A DNA stretch of 64,000 nt from Pedobacter cryoconitis (GTDB taxonomy: Bacteria; Bacteroidota; Bacteroidia; Sphingobacteriales; Sphingobacteriaceae). The DNA lies in NCBI RefSeq assembly GCF_003259615.1, contig NZ_QLLR01000026.1, positions 1 to 64,000 on the forward strand, in the 5' to 3' direction. The notes under the pieces were generated by a model, which was not told the DNA's origin, ran no database searches, and worked only from the letters and a program-made list of their open reading frames with translations. A program made the position numbers and the translations under genes. How positions within the stretch are numbered: position 1 is the stretch's first letter; every line of letters begins with the position of its first letter. Shown here piece after piece: positions 57,394 to 64,000 of this stretch.

Positions 57394-57412
57394 AAAACAA
57401 TAAATAACATAT

Positions 57413-60028
57413 ATGAAAATACTCGGCATTCAAGTGCTAAGGGGACCAAATATCTGGTCGGTCAACAGGAAAAAACTAATACAAATGAGATTAGATCTGG
57501 AGGACATGGAACAACGTCCGACAAATCTGATTGATGGGTTTGGTGATCGTCTGGAAAAAATGATTCCAAGCTTATTTACGCACAGATGCTCGAAAGGTGA
57601 ACCCGGAGGCTTCTTTGCCCGTATTAAAGAAGGTACATGGATGGGGCACGTCATTGAACATATTGCCCTGGAAATCCAGACCCTTGCAGGTATGGATACT
57701 GGTTTTGGAAGAACAAGACAAACCAAAACAGAAGGGACTTACAATGTAGTATTCAGCTACCTGGAAGAAAAAGCAGGTATTTATGCTGCAGAAGCCAGTG
57801 TTAGAATCGCAGAAGCCCTGATCGACAACCTTGATTACGACCTTGAATTTGACATTCACCGCTTAAGGGAATTAAGACAAATGGAACGCCTTGGCCCAAG
57901 TACCGGATCTATCGTAGATGAAGCCATAGCAAGGGATATTCCATGGATAAGACTAAACAAAAGCTCTCTAATCCAATTAGGCTACGGCAAAAATCAGGTG
58001 CGCTTCAGAGCAACCATGACCGAAAGGACAAACAGTATCGCTGTAGATATTGCCGGAGATAAAGATGAGACTAAACGAATTTTAAAAGATTCGGCTATAC
58101 CAGTGGCCAATGGAGTTACAATCTCTGATATAAGCGAACTGGATGATGCCATTGAAAGTATCGGCTTTCCGCTGGTATTTAAACCATTGGATGGAAATCA
58201 CGGTAAAGGCGCATCCATCAATGTTAAAACACCAGAAGCTGCTAAACTTGCATTTGAACATGCAAAACAGTATTCCAGAAGAATAATCATTGAAAGCTTT
58301 ATTACAGGTTACGATTTCAGAATCCTGGTTATCGACAATAAAATGGTTGCCGCAGCCTTACGCGTTCCAGCTCATGTAACCGGAAATGGAACTGCCACTG
58401 TTCAGCAATTAATTGATAAAGAAAACGAAGATCCGCGCCGCGGTTACGGACATGAAAATGTCTTAACAGAAATACTTGTTGACCGCGATACCCTTGATCT
58501 GTTATCTAAAAAGAATTATACACTGGAAACTGTTGTGCCAAACGGAGAGCTTGTTTATTTAAAATCAACAGCTAACCTGAGCACAGGTGGAACGTCTATA
58601 GATGTAACTGATCTTGTTCACCCGCAAAACATTTTCATCAGTGAGCGTATATCCCGTATCATCGGATTGGATATTTGCGGAATTGATGTCATGGCGCAAA
58701 ACCTGACACAACCACTTACAGAAAATGGTGGTGTCATCCTGGAAGTTAATGCTGCACCGGGATTCCGGATGCACCTTGCTCCAAGTGAAGGCCTGCCAAG
58801 GAATGTTGCTGCCCCGGTAATTGATATGTTATATCCTCCCGGTAAAGCTAACAGAATCCCAATCATTGCCGTAACGGGTACAAATGGGAAAACAACTACA
58901 ACAAGGCTGATTGCACATATTGTAAAAAGCAATGGAACAAGGGTTGGTTTCACAACTTCAGATGGTATCTACGTTCAGAATACCATGCTGATGAAAGGAG
59001 ATACCACAGGACCAGTAAGTGCAGAATTTATATTGAGAGATCCTACCGTGGAATTTGCCGTGTTAGAAACCGCAAGAGGTGGTATTCTGAGAGCAGGACT
59101 TGGATTTAAACGTTGTGATATTGGCGTAGTAACCAATATACAGGAAGATCATCTTGGAATTGCAGATATTCATAGCTTAAATGATCTGGCCAGAGTAAAG
59201 GCAGTTGTTATTGGAGCGGTTAAAAGAGACGGATGGGCAGTACTGAATGCAGACAATAAATACTGCGTTAAAATAGCTGAAACTGCAGATTGTAAAGTCG
59301 CTTACTTTAGCATGGATGAGAACAATCCTGTGATTGTAGAGCACTGTAAAAAAGGCGGTTCAGCAGCAATCTATGAGAACGGATATATCACGATCAAAAA
59401 AGGGGACTGGAAGATCAGGGTAGATAAAGTAACGCATATCCCGTTAACTTTTGGCGGTAGTGTTGATTTCATGATCCAGAATGTACTGGCTGCGACCCTA
59501 TCTACCTTCTTATGGGGGTATAAGATCGAAGATATACGCATGTCCCTGGAAACCTTTATTCCTTCTGCTGCACAAACGCCAGGAAGAATGAACATCTTTA
59601 AATTCAAAGAGTTTAAAATCCTTGTTGATTTTGCGCATAACTCCAATGGATTTAACGGGATCAAAGACTATCTGAAAACAATTGAAGCGACAGAACATAT
59701 CGGCGTAATCTCAGGAACCGGCGACAGACGTGATGAAGACATCAAAGAAACAGCCCGTATCTCTGCAGAAATGTTTGACAAAATTATCATTTGTCAGGAA
59801 AGGTATCTTCGTGGCCGTCAGCCGCAGGAAATCATAGATCTGTTGATCTCAGGTATCAGAGAAGTTAAACCGAACATGGAAATCATTATCAATAATGACT
59901 CCGCTGACTGTCTTCAGTTTTTAATAGCCACAGCGAAATCAGGTTCTTTTATTACGATTCTGAGTGATACTATTGATAGTGCGATAGAAAAAGTAACAGA
60001 GTACCTCGACAAAGAGTTTGGTATTTAG
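57413..60028 (+). CDS. cphA: Cyanophycin synthetase
   Basis: An 871-residue enzyme that builds the arginine-aspartate polymer cyanophycin from ATP, Asp and Arg. The N-terminal domain (about residues 1-160) has FARIKEGTWMGHVIEHIALE. The ATP-grasp domain (about 215-470) has FKPLDGNHGKGASINV and EVNAAPGFRMHL. The Mur ligase-like domain has the P-loop VTGTNGKTTTTRL near residue 487 and VLETARGGILRAGLGF. The C-terminal part has DFAHNSNGFNGI and SGTGDRRDEDI. The length is usual for CphA. The gene is divergent from the degradation operon. Its leader has tandem structured repeats with mini-ORFs, suggesting regulated translation. Confidence 0.95.
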   Translation: MKILGIQVLRGPNIWSVNRKKLIQMRLDLEDMEQRPTNLIDGFGDRLEKMIPSLFTHRCSKGEPGGFFARIKEGTWMGHVIEHIALEIQTLAGMDTGFGRTRQTKTEGTYNVVFSYLEEKAGIYAAEASVRIAEALIDNLDYDLEFDIHRLRELRQMERLGPSTGSIVDEAIARDIPWIRLNKSSLIQLGYGKNQVRFRATMTERTNSIAVDIAGDKDETKRILKDSAIPVANGVTISDISELDDAIESIGFPLVFKPLDGNHGKGASINVKTPEAAKLAFEHAKQYSRRIIIESFITGYDFRILVIDNKMVAAALRVPAHVTGNGTATVQQLIDKENEDPRRGYGHENVLTEILVDRDTLDLLSKKNYTLETVVPNGELVYLKSTANLSTGGTSIDVTDLVHPQNIFISERISRIIGLDICGIDVMAQNLTQPLTENGGVILEVNAAPGFRMHLAPSEGLPRNVAAPVIDMLYPPGKANRIPIIAVTGTNGKTTTTRLIAHIVKSNGTRVGFTTSDGIYVQNTMLMKGDTTGPVSAEFILRDPTVEFAVLETARGGILRAGLGFKRCDIGVVTNIQEDHLGIADIHSLNDLARVKAVVIGAVKRDGWAVLNADNKYCVKIAETADCKVAYFSMDENNPVIVEHCKKGGSAAIYENGYITIKKGDWKIRVDKVTHIPLTFGGSVDFMIQNVLAATLSTFLWGYKIEDIRMSLETFIPSAAQTPGRMNIFKFKEFKILVDFAHNSNGFNGIKDYLKTIEATEHIGVISGTGDRRDEDIKETARISAEMFDKIIICQERYLRGRQPQEIIDLLISGIREVKPNMEIIINNDSADCLQFLIATAKSGSFITILSDTIDSAIEKVTEYLDKEFGI

Positions 60029-60043
60029 TCAAACCCTATAAAC

Positions 60044-60074
60044 AAAAAGCCTGAGCGATATGCTCAGGCTTTTT
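60044..60074. terminator. Terminator after cphA
   Basis: AAAAAGCCTGAGC (60044-60056), loop GATAT, GCTCAGGCTTTTT (60062-60074). It lies between two convergent genes. Confidence 0.88.
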
Positions 60075-60087
60075 GTTTGCTATAATT

Positions 60088-60546
60088 TTAAGATGCGGTC
60101 TGATCTCTTAACCCTTTAATCTGGTCATGAGACGCACGCAGCTCCGATTTTTGTTGTGTAATCAAGCTTCTTGTATCTGCAGAAAGACCTTCCTCTTCCA
60201 GAGCTGATTTATAAGCTCTTTGTGCGGCATCTTCCCCAGCTTCACAATTGTTTAAGATCGTTTTGCGATCATGGCCGGTAAATACGGCTTTCACATCCAT
60301 CCAGGCACGATATATTTTACCAGATGTTGTAGTTCCAGTTTCCATATCAGTACCTGTACCTTGAACTGCAGTTGCTAAAGCCAATTTAATTTTATGGCTT
60401 TCTGCGATCATTTTCACAAATAATTCTTTCAGATCACTGTCTTCCGGTGATAATTCCTGAATAGCTTTTTCATAACCAGCAATACGGTCATTATTAATTT
60501 GAATCAGGTCGTTCAGTGTTTCTGGGTTTACTTTAGTGTTTTCCAT
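60088..60546 (-). CDS. DUF2383 (PA2169-type) four-helix-bundle protein
   Basis: A 152-residue protein from the ATG at 60546; an ATG seven codons upstream is also possible. The domain has LNDLIQINNDRIAGYEKAIQ, DLKELFVKMIAESHKIKLAL and RAWMDVKAVFTGHDRKTIL, with EAGEDAAQRAYKSALEE. This is the ferritin-like DUF2383 bundle. Family members have no proven reaction. They are often stress-associated. No signal peptide is present. It lies convergent to cphA and about 50 bp from the DUF1543 gene. Confidence 0.88.
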   Translation of the reverse strand: MENTKVNPETLNDLIQINNDRIAGYEKAIQELSPEDSDLKELFVKMIAESHKIKLALATAVQGTGTDMETGTTTSGKIYRAWMDVKAVFTGHDRKTILNNCEAGEDAAQRAYKSALEEEGLSADTRSLITQQKSELRASHDQIKGLRDQTAS

Positions 60547-60596
60547 GTCTCTAAAAAATTTAGTCATGGAAGTAACGCATGCCCCAAAGAAAAGTT

Positions 60597-61157
60597 TTAC
60601 AAATTTTTCAGAGGAAGATAACCCAGGTGAATTTCGTCCTTAACTGTTGTTTCAGCAGGAGCTATTAAAATCTGATAACGTTCTTTAAGATCAGCTGACA
60701 ACACCTCTTCAATTTCAAAAATGTCATCCACATCAACACCATATTTATCATCGATATGAGAAGGTGCTCCCTCAAAACCCGTATGCAGAAAGAATGCAGA
60801 TTCTTTAGCCTTTTTAATCACTTCAGCTTTATCTCCTCCGACCAAAAGCATTCTGTAATGCAGTTCATCAAATTCATCTTTTTTATAACCGCCCAGGTTC
60901 AGGAAAAATAAAGCCCGCGGTGATTGATCATGCGCTAATGCTTTCTCAACGATCGAGATATTAAATCCTTCTACTGCTGTAACTTCTCTCCAGGCATCCA
61001 GATGTATCTTACCATTCGCTTCAGGCCAGAATTCCATAATTTGAGGGATCAGATCCTTTAAACAGGTCCCTACTGCAAAAAACACATCATGTTGTTCTGT
61101 ATTTCTGCCAGCAGGTTTACATCCAAGTAATATTTGATATAATTTCAAAGGTTCCAT
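60597..61157 (-). CDS. DUF1543 domain-containing protein
   Basis: A 186-residue protein with the DUF1543 pattern: LYQILLGCKPAGRNTEQHDV, FFAVGTCLKDLIPQIMEFWP and KIHLDAWREVTAVEGF. A second, weaker copy of the fold follows (LHYRMLLVGGDKAEVIKKAK, AFFLHTGFEGAPSHIDDKYG). The function of the family is unknown. There is no signal peptide. It is the second gene of a cluster after the phosphatase, 3 bp apart, so the two are co-transcribed. Confidence 0.85.
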   Translation of the reverse strand: MEPLKLYQILLGCKPAGRNTEQHDVFFAVGTCLKDLIPQIMEFWPEANGKIHLDAWREVTAVEGFNISIVEKALAHDQSPRALFFLNLGGYKKDEFDELHYRMLLVGGDKAEVIKKAKESAFFLHTGFEGAPSHIDDKYGVDVDDIFEIEEVLSADLKERYQILIAPAETTVKDEIHLGYLPLKNL

Positions 61158-61160
61158 TCT

Positions 61161-61601
61161 CTACTTTTTTAATTCTTCTATCAGATTTTTTGCTCTTTTT
61201 TCTATCGTTAAAAAAACCGGGTCAAATAACTGATCATCAAAGTAAGGGTCAGTAACTTCATCTTCATCCGTCAAAAACAACCTTACTTTTTGACGATGTT
61301 CTTCATTTGCCGCCAATTTTAATACATCACGTAGATTGTTCTTATCCATTACCAGGATATGATCAAATTCATCAAACAGTTCCTGTCCAAAAAGACGGGC
61401 ACGTTGTCTGGAAATATCATATCCATAGTTTTTAGCTATAGCTATACTTCTTTTATCTGCAGGCTGCCCGGTATGCCAGTTTCCTGTTCCGGCAGAAGCA
61501 ACTTCCCAATCCAGTTCTTTTTCGGCAATCAATTGCCTCACAATCCCTTCTGCAAGCGGAGAACGGCAGATATTACCCAGGCAAACCATCAGAATCTTCA
61601 T
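61161..61601 (-). CDS. Low-molecular-weight protein-tyrosine phosphatase
   Basis: A 146-residue phosphatase. The P-loop CLGNICRS places the nucleophile Cys7 and Arg13 at the N-terminus. The general acid is in the DPYFDDQLFD motif (about residues 117-126). IRQLIAEKELDWEVASAGT and DHILVMDKNNLRDVLKLA are family blocks. In bacteria such enzymes dephosphorylate tyrosine kinases of polysaccharide export or arginine phosphate. No kinase is nearby, so the substrate is unknown. It lies 3 bp before the DUF1543 gene and 4 bp after the S1/P1 nuclease stop. Confidence 0.93.
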   Translation of the reverse strand: MKILMVCLGNICRSPLAEGIVRQLIAEKELDWEVASAGTGNWHTGQPADKRSIAIAKNYGYDISRQRARLFGQELFDEFDHILVMDKNNLRDVLKLAANEEHRQKVRLFLTDEDEVTDPYFDDQLFDPVFLTIEKRAKNLIEELKK

Positions 61602-61605
61602 CGGC

Positions 61606-62406
61606 TTATGAATAAATATCGTTAATAATCTGTGCTAAACGTACCCCACCTTTTAACAACTGCTCATTCATCAGATCAATAAAATCAAAGTTATAACGGT
61701 AACTTAATTTATCATCAGCCTTCGTTTTGTCATATATTTTATTGCACGCTACATAAGACTCATAAACAGTTTCTTTCAGAGAATCATGGCTCCATTTCGT
61801 AAACTGCTCTTTCGAAGGATGATTAATAGCCGTCGCATATTCCGTATAGCTTAATTGCTGTCTGTCAACCAGCTCTTCGTCCCACACACGGTGAAGATTT
61901 GAACGCTGACCAAACCACATTACACTGACTTTATTACCGCCAAGATCTTCTTTTCTTGCCGTGTGCATCGGCTGATGTACATCGCCTACCATATGGATCA
62001 GTAAACGCATAGCCATTTGCTGCTGTTCAGCTGTACTTTTCTTATCCTTAAGAATTTTGATCATTTCGGGAATCTTGTTATAAACATTAGGTTCCTTACT
62101 TGTTTCCAGGAAGTTAAACACCCCATTCTGATCCAGATTACCAGGGATATTTACATAATGCCAGCTGGTCAGGTAGTTATATGACGTATCTGACTTGATG
62201 AAATCCGGCCAGTTACTTGCAATTGCCATACTTTCATTTCCCAGTACCTGTTTTACAGCTTTGCGGGCTTTTGCAGTCAGATAATAGTCGGCAATCTGTC
62301 CGACAATACGATGTCCTGTTTGTCCCCAGGCTGCTGCATTCAATGGCAGGTAAGCAATCAATGCAACTGCGATACAAACCTTTTTTATATTTACTACTGA
62401 AATCAT
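61606..62406 (-). CDS. Secreted S1/P1-type nuclease
   Basis: A 266-residue zinc-dependent nuclease that degrades single-stranded nucleic acids or 3'-nucleotides. A signal peptide ends in NAAA, leaving Trp27 as the mature N-terminus. In P1 nuclease this Trp coordinates zinc. The motif WGQTGHRIVGQIADYYL and the His/Asp ligands in LTSWHYVNIPG and MVGDVHQPMHTA follow. The family would act in the periplasm or outside the cell to salvage phosphate and nucleosides. It lies 4 bp before the phosphatase gene. Confidence 0.93.
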   Translation of the reverse strand: MISVVNIKKVCIAVALIAYLPLNAAAWGQTGHRIVGQIADYYLTAKARKAVKQVLGNESMAIASNWPDFIKSDTSYNYLTSWHYVNIPGNLDQNGVFNFLETSKEPNVYNKIPEMIKILKDKKSTAEQQQMAMRLLIHMVGDVHQPMHTARKEDLGGNKVSVMWFGQRSNLHRVWDEELVDRQQLSYTEYATAINHPSKEQFTKWSHDSLKETVYESYVACNKIYDKTKADDKLSYRYNFDFIDLMNEQLLKGGVRLAQIINDIYS

Positions 62407-62415
62407 TGTTTTATT

Positions 62416-62913
62416 TTATAATTCTTGCGGTACACATTTGATTTTTTGTTTCAGAACAAGGTTAACGTCCCTTTGATCACTCAAACTTTGTAAAGAAAGA
62501 TGAGTGGAGTCCTTTGACTTGATCAGGAAACTTTTCCTGTATATTCCAACCGTATAACAACCGGAAACCTTTTGCTTATAATTAGCTTTAGTATAGGTTC
62601 CTTCTAAGAACAAACTATCTTTTCTTACTTGATATACACCCTTTGCATATTCTTTCCAAACGCCATTATTGTAACAAGGGTCCTCATAATAGTTGACTTT
62701 TGAATGTGTCGTCAGGTCAACGTAAAATGAGTCACAGGTAATTTTCACCTGGTGGTGTGTATAATTCATCAGTTTAGACGCATTGGTGATGCTATCCTGA
62801 CTCCATACCCCCTGTAAAAATGTTTCTCCATTACCCTGAACGTTTGCGCGCCTCTCGCAACCGAGAGACGCTATCAAACAAAATAGAATAATTAGATAAT
62901 GGTATCTATTCAT
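62416..62913 (-). CDS. Lipoprotein of unknown function
   Basis: I do not recognise this 165-residue protein. The N-terminus YLIILFCLIASLGCERR has a lipobox (ASLGC). The mature part is rich in beta-type segments, with VWSQDSITNASKLMNYTHHQ, KEYAKGVYQVRKDSLFLEG and a Cys pair region (DPCYNNG, SGCYTVG). A lipocalin-like fold is conceivable but unproven. It lies 9 bp before the S1/P1 nuclease and 1 bp after fumarase on the same strand, so the genes probably form one unit. Confidence 0.72.
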   Translation of the reverse strand: MNRYHYLIILFCLIASLGCERRANVQGNGETFLQGVWSQDSITNASKLMNYTHHQVKITCDSFYVDLTTHSKVNYYEDPCYNNGVWKEYAKGVYQVRKDSLFLEGTYTKANYKQKVSGCYTVGIYRKSFLIKSKDSTHLSLQSLSDQRDVNLVLKQKIKCVPQEL

Positions 62914-62914
62914 G

Positions 62915-64000
62915 TTATTTTAAACTACCTACCATATCCTCTGGTCTTACCCATTCATCAAATTGCTCACTGGTCAATAAGCCCAGTTCTACAGCAGCTT
63001 CGCGAAGTGTTTTATTTTCTTTATGTGCTTTTTTAGCAATTTTAGCCGCATTCTCATAACCGATATGCGGATTCAATGCTGTAACCAGCATTAAAGAGTT
63101 TTCCAGATGTTTTTTGATCTCTGGTAAATTTGGTAAAATACCTACCGCACAATTATCGTTGAATGACACACAAGCATCACCAATTAATCTTCCCGACTGC
63201 AATACATTCGCTGCAATGACCGGTTTAAAAACATTCAGTTCGAAATGTCCGTTGCTGCCGCCAATACCTACAGTTACATCATTACCCATTACCTGTGCAC
63301 AAACCATCGTTAATGCTTCTGGCTGCGTAGGATTAACTTTTCCCGGCATAATAGAAGATCCTGGCTCGTTATCAGGAATGATGATCTCACCAATACCCGA
63401 ACGCGGACCTGAGCTTAACATTCTCACATCATTGCCCACTTTCATTAAAGCTACAGCAGTACGCTTGTAAGCAGCAGATAATTCTACCATAGCATCATGT
63501 GCAGCCAATGCCTCAAACTTGTTTGGCGCAGTTACAAATGGTAAACCTGTAAGTTCAGCAATTTTGCGGGCAACCAGTACATCATACCCATTTGGTGTAT
63601 TCAATCCTGTTCCTACCGCAGTACCGCCTAAAGCTAATTCAGTAATCATAACCAAAGCATTTTTAACTGCTCTGATACTGTTGGTAATTTGCTGCGCATA
63701 ACCTGAAAATTCCTGACCCAGCGTTAATGGAGTTGCGTCCATAAAGTGAGTTCTTCCTGTTTTCACGATCTGAGCAAACTCAACCGCTTTGGCTTTTAAT
63801 GTTTTTTCCAGTTTTTCTAAACCTGGTATAGTAATTTCCACAGCTTGTTTATATGCCGCAATGTGCATCGCTGTAGGGTAAGTATCATTTGAAGATTGTG
63901 ATTTATTGACATCATCATTCGGATGAAGAATTTTCTTCTCATCTGCCAGGCTGCCACCGTTCATCACATGTGCACGGTTTGCAATCACTTCATTGGAGTT
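62915..64000 (-). CDS. fumC: Class II fumarate hydratase, N-terminus cut by window edge
   Basis: The frame continues past the window end: the last bases read [16 protein letters not shown], a fumarase block. The remaining 361 residues contain the signature [15 protein letters not shown] with the catalytic Ser in the flexible loop. [38 protein letters not shown] and [16 protein letters not shown] are also present. The enzyme hydrates fumarate to malate in the TCA cycle. Downstream lie the lipoprotein and nuclease genes. About 100 N-terminal residues are outside the window. Confidence 0.95.
   Translation of the reverse strand, partial: NSNEVIANRAHVMNGGSLADEKKILHPNDDVNKSQSSNDTYPTAMHIAAYKQAVEITIPGLEKLEKTLKAKAVEFAQIVKTGRTHFMDATPLTLGQEFSGYAQQITNSIRAVKNALVMITELALGGTAVGTGLNTPNGYDVLVARKIAELTGLPFVTAPNKFEALAAHDAMVELSAAYKRTAVALMKVGNDVRMLSSGPRSGIGEIIIPDNEPGSSIMPGKVNPTQPEALTMVCAQVMGNDVTVGIGGSNGHFELNVFKPVIAANVLQSGRLIGDACVSFNDNCAVGILPNLPEIKKHLENSLMLVTALNPHIGYENAAKIAKKAHKENKTLREAAVELGLLTSEQFDEWVRPEDMVGSLK

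Larger units (their letters stand above)
57225..57412 (+). repeat. 67-bp tandem repeat array leading into cphA
   Basis: Three tandem copies of a 67-bp unit (landmark TTCAGCCTGG at 57231, 57298 and 57365; the first lacks its 5' start), each ending in ATGAAA at 57279, 57346 and 57413. The last is the cphA start. Because 67 is not divisible by 3, the three ATGs are in different frames. In each complete unit, ATGAAACCTGCCAG pairs with CTGGCAAGCTTCAT across GCCCTTCAG or a near-copy. The tail CACCATTAAAAAACAA ends 12 nt before the next ATG. This is the tandem version of the leader repeat family. Confidence 0.9.

Noticed and set aside
57225-57412. CRISPR array from the regular 67-bp spacing
   Set aside because: The units are nearly identical over their entire length, so there are no unique spacers, and no cas genes are nearby. 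It is a tandem duplication of a leader element.
1-64000. tRNA, rRNA, prophage or defence island
   Set aside because: I found no cloverleaf-like or rRNA sequence, no phage structural genes, and no cas, restriction-modification, retron or toxin-antitoxin set that I could support.

Overview
The window reads as a chromosomal segment of a Bacteroidota bacterium, most likely Sphingobacteriaceae and probably Pedobacter or a close relative. The evidence is a moderate-to-low GC content, proteins of Sphingobacteria type throughout (LytTR/His_kinase pair, M56 peptidase fused to TonB domains, ECF sigma factor with a TonB-tailed partner, TonB-dependent receptor), several genes with no Shine-Dalgarno but A-rich leaders, and repeated matches to the Bacteroidota promoter -7 box TAnnTTTG just upstream of genes. 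No rRNA, tRNA, CRISPR array, prophage or classical defence island was seen.

Layout. 1-1270: end of an IS3-type insertion sequence, a metzincin-like protease remnant and a small cytochrome-like lipoprotein. 1296-7894: DUF4259 protein, NUDIX hydrolase and PlsC acyltransferase, a LytTR two-component pair, a small membrane protein, and a BlaI/M56 sensor-protease operon. 7975-19655: succinate dehydrogenase (sdhCAB), HtrA protease, DapF, a PIF1-like helicase, an HK/RR pair and a DUF3127 protein. 19727-26982: THUMP-type RNA methyltransferase, XRE regulator, HD hydrolase, a radical-SAM/DUF4130 pair annotated in the literature as putative DNA repair, a PhoR-like kinase, and a DUF47/Pit phosphate uptake pair. 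27044-35561: ECF sigma/TonB-tailed anti-sigma candidate, DUF4197 protein, DEAD-box helicase, RarA, OmpA lipoprotein, Gfo/Idh oxidoreductase, MtfA-like peptidase. 35600-44640: alpha/beta hydrolase, TonB receptor with a His/Cys-rich small partner, a TetR-ABC1 kinase-SDR operon, SnoaL-like protein, dienelactone hydrolase. 44637-54215: HisS, PDH E2 and E1-alpha, NlpC/P60, CapA-like lipoprotein, SPFH protein, C-terminal processing protease. 54408-60028: a cyanophycin locus with cyanophycinase, isoaspartyl peptidase and a TPR protein on one strand and cyanophycin synthetase divergently transcribed. 60088-64000: DUF2383, DUF1543, low-molecular-weight phosphatase, S1/P1 nuclease, a lipoprotein and a truncated fumarase.

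The most unusual signal is not a protein. A family of short structured repeats sits directly in front of the start codons of at least three unrelated genes: a small membrane protein (5215), htrA (13214, minus strand) and cyanophycin synthetase (57413). A weak fourth copy precedes the TonB receptor. Each unit starts with ATGAAACC, continues into a hairpin whose upper stem differs in sequence between copies but stays complementary, closes with AGCTTCAT, and ends in an A-rich stretch of 26-29 nt that leads into the next ATGAAA. That next ATGAAA is either another unit or the real gene. The units occur singly or in tandem, including a 67-bp tandem array before cyanophycin synthetase, and each encodes a tiny upstream ORF beginning Met-Lys-Pro. 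The compensatory changes argue for a conserved RNA or DNA structure, possibly a translational control element.
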